DNA of 64,000 nt from Lunularia cruciata (lineage: Eukaryota; Streptophyta; Marchantiopsida; Lunulariales; Lunulariaceae). Location: positions 44,890,501-44,954,500 of the forward strand of contig OX419761.1 in NCBI GenBank assembly GCA_948567375.1, written 5' to 3'. Below the pieces are notes generated by a model. The model was not told the DNA's origin. It saw nothing but the letters and a program-made list of their open reading frames with translations, and did no database searches. The position numbers and the translations under genes are program-made. Shown one piece after another: positions 61,460 to 64,000 of this stretch (the stretch's first letter is position 1; each line of letters starts with the position of its first letter).

Positions 61460-62000
61460 CGCACCGACCGACTGCTAAATTCGTTCAGATTTCGCCAATC
61501 TGTGAACGCAGCTTCACATACCAATCCAAATCGATTGTGGTGAATCGATCTATCTCTGCTCGCGGGCCTCGTCCACTCTGATCTGATTGAATTCGTCTCC
61601 TCTAATCCTCGTTCACAAGAAGGCTCTCTCCAGTGACTACCGCTGAGACAGCATAGAGTGTTTACACAGACACAGACAGAGACAGCGCACACAGCCACCC
61701 GGGCGTGAGACCCCTGCCTCTTTACCAGCAGCCGTCCACTGTAATAAGGCCACGTTGTCTCTCTCCTGGTCCACGTGGTTCCACTGTGCCTCTACAGCCT
61801 GAAGAGACTCTTCGGCCGCCAAGAGAGTTAATCGACTGCTGCTCAGCATTACTTACCGATGGACTCTTAATGTCTCTGTTCATCCTTACTTACCCTTAGC
61901 CTAAGAACGTCCAACATTTATCGAAATGGCTTATGTTTTTTGTAACTTAGGCCAGAGTAGAATAAGCATTTATCAGCTATTGCATTATTCAAACACAATG
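61460..62000 (-). promoter_or_regulatory. Upstream region of the V-ATPase e gene
   Basis: This balanced-composition stretch should hold the leader and promoter of the minus-strand gene. The start codon context is GCGATGG, with G at +4. Minus-strand GTAAGT words at about 61850-61890 could be a leader intron donor. No TATA box can be assigned with confidence. Confidence 0.4.
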
Positions 62001-64000
62001 GCGATTATTTTCTTTCGTAGGCACTTTTTTCTGGAGAAGACATCCCTATCTTGAGATGCCGTAATCAAATCTGAGATAGACTTATCTTATGGTGAAATAT
62101 ATTTTACTCTGAGTTATTGGTAGAGTATGATTCTAGCATTTAGGTGAACTTGACCGGCTGGAGTTCATGTTCATATAACTAGAGTCTTTATCCATCATTT
62201 TGTAATATTTGATAAAAATCCATATTTTGTTCATTAATCTGGGGAAGAAGTTACAACAAATATCAAACTATTTATATTTTAAGGATATGTAAATTCAATT
62301 AATTCAATTCAATATAATTAAAGAAGATATCAACATAAGATTCCTTCACATGTATTGCCATGGATAAGATAGCCAATTAGCTATCAATGCATATTATATT
62401 TCTTATTTCAACATAATCTCATCATGAACCTTTTGTTTGATCTTGCCCCTTCGACTTGCTTTCCAATATCCTTTACCTTATAATAAACTTGTTTTGATCA
62501 TTGTATCATACAAATTGAACCCATATTTTACATAATCCAATCCATCCTTTAATCCGAATAAAATCGTGAGTTGAACTTCTAACTTCATCTATCTAAGTTC
62601 CAATAGGGTACGGATATCTAGCCGGCTGATTGCAGAAAGTCAACAACTGCGTTGACTATTCATCTAGATCCAAGTTTTCCTTCTGATTTTGTTACCTGTG
62701 AATGTAGAATTTGTAATGCTATTATTAAACCTTGTTGGGACCTAGCCTTGTTATTGGGGTCTAGCTCCATTCTACTTCTTTTGTCTTTTTGCCTCTTGGA
62801 CCATTTGATAGGGTTTTCTATTTTTCAAGTGTTCATGGTTTCCAAGTATAGGGTTATGTAGTGAGATCACTTCTTTGTTCCTCTAGTCTTAGAGTTATAT
62901 GGAGAGATGGACATAGCGTTCTACACATTTGTCATGGATTGCGCTAGAGATTATCATATTAAATGACAAGGGTACATTCTCACTCTCATATTGTATAGTA
63001 TACTTTAGTTCGCATATGTACATTTCTCTATATAGAGTATTTGCTGGTGAAATCTAAAGGAGAACAATCTTACTAGATCATACCTCTTTGGATGCTCTAG
63101 TAGTTTGTAGACCCTACGCCTTGCATAGCTCTGATATCTTAGGTGCGACAGAATAGATTTCTTATATTGATGCTATTGAAACCTAGCCCCATTTTACCTC
63201 TTGTATCTCTCCCTTCACGTGTTCTACGTGGTCTCTTTGCTAGTAAATTAGACCTTGTTGAGTTTTTAACAACCTTAATAAGGCCAGTGGACTCTAAAAT
63301 AACTCTAGGGAATTTGTATAACCTTTTCTCCGTCGATCAGAGTACTTGAAGCTAAAGTTAGGTTAGCTTTAGGTCCTTTGAATAGTACAGTCGAGCAAAA
63401 ATTTATATACATTCATAGGAGTATTTATAAATATTTTCAGCATGCCCTTTAACTATATATGTACAAATATCCCTCCAACGAACCCCAATGATGCAACTTC
63501 AGCTTTAGTAAATAAGTTGGAGCTAAGTTGTTAGCGATTATTAGTCCAATGTTCATTTCAATGTAAGTTAAATCATGAATAAATTTGTGTTCCTTTCATT
63601 ATAAAGTATGATTGAAGTATATTCTAGTTAAAAGCTCATTATCAGATAATAAAGTTATTAATCAGACAAGTTTAAGACAATAAAAATACTTTATCAAAGT
63701 AAATGAAAAGTACATCAAAATACAAATTAAATCTTAAGAAGTCTTATTCACGTATTTCACGAAGTAGGAATGTTGTGATCAAAGTTAGCACATAGTATCT
63801 TGTAACACCAGGACATATAATCTTATAAAATTTAAAATAAATGAATCTTTTAATTTAGTCTAAGTGAGGTTTAATTTAAGCTGAACTGATCTTTAATAAG
63901 AATCACTCTCAAATTATCATGTTTATAGCTATCATCAGATTTTGGGAAATTTAGTAAATCTTTATAGAAGAATTTCACCCTTTCATATTTTGTGCTTGAA
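62001..64000. other. Third AT-rich block, no gene seen
   Basis: AT-rich to the window end with short, motif-free frames (for example 62652-62861 + and 63143-63349 +). The part at 62856-63180 is related to 48021-48360, so this is probably repeat-derived DNA of the same kind. Confidence 0.5.
62856..63180. repeat. Dispersed AT-rich repeat, copy 2
   Basis: Diverged partner of 48021-48360, starting near ATCACTTCTTTGTTCCTCTA and ending near AATAGATTTCTTATAT. No terminal structure or coding motif is evident. Confidence 0.55.

Noticed and set aside
61438-61698. 86-codon minus-strand frame over the VHA-e start
   Set aside because: It is in another frame than the VHA-e start at 61459 and has no recognisable motif.

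Overview
The window looks like nuclear DNA of a land plant. The evidence is a class I LOB-domain (LBD) transcription factor, a spliced V-ATPase subunit e gene, and decayed Ty3/gypsy chromovirus retrotransposons of plant type. A bryophyte (moss-like) genome is my best guess from the LBD tail and the gene-poor layout with AT-rich retrotransposon blocks, but the sequence does not prove it. There is no organellar, rRNA, CRISPR or bacterial signature.

Layout. 1-17.5 kb is a strongly AT-rich retrotransposon graveyard. It holds a solo LTR with a perfect 5-bp target duplication (1.29-1.88 kb) and a second copy of that LTR family followed by a primer-binding-like site (9.8-10.4 kb). A decayed chromovirus on the + strand (11.18-15.69 kb) follows, with LTR, gag, protease, RT, RNase H and integrase. 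Next is a piece of a different gypsy RT (15.69-16.20 kb), then an inverted partial copy of the first chromovirus (16.20-17.54 kb) with integrase, chromodomain, polypurine tract and LTR. 17.5-27.9 kb is non-coding, of more balanced composition, with hairpins, a 51-bp palindrome, a three-copy tandem repeat and a GC-rich block at 25-27.5 kb. 27.9-30.8 kb is the LBD gene on the + strand: microsatellite- and CT-rich leader, three short uORFs, a probable leader intron and an uninterrupted 221-codon reading frame. 30.8-45.2 kb has no gene I can recognise but contains a 230-bp foldback and a pair of adjacent hairpins. 45.2-48.5 kb is a second AT-rich repeat block. 48.5-60.8 kb has no certain gene. 60.84-61.46 kb on the - strand is a three-exon V-ATPase subunit e gene, which no single long ORF reveals. 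62-64 kb is AT-rich again and shares a diverged repeat with the 48-kb block.

The two host genes are unrelated in function: one regulates transcription in development, the other is a small membrane subunit of the proton pump of vacuole and endomembranes. The most interesting signal is in the chromovirus LTRs. Both copies carry clustered GAA/TTC units in the alternating 5-bp phase of heat-shock elements, just upstream of a conserved TATAAATA box, suggesting the family was heat-responsive.
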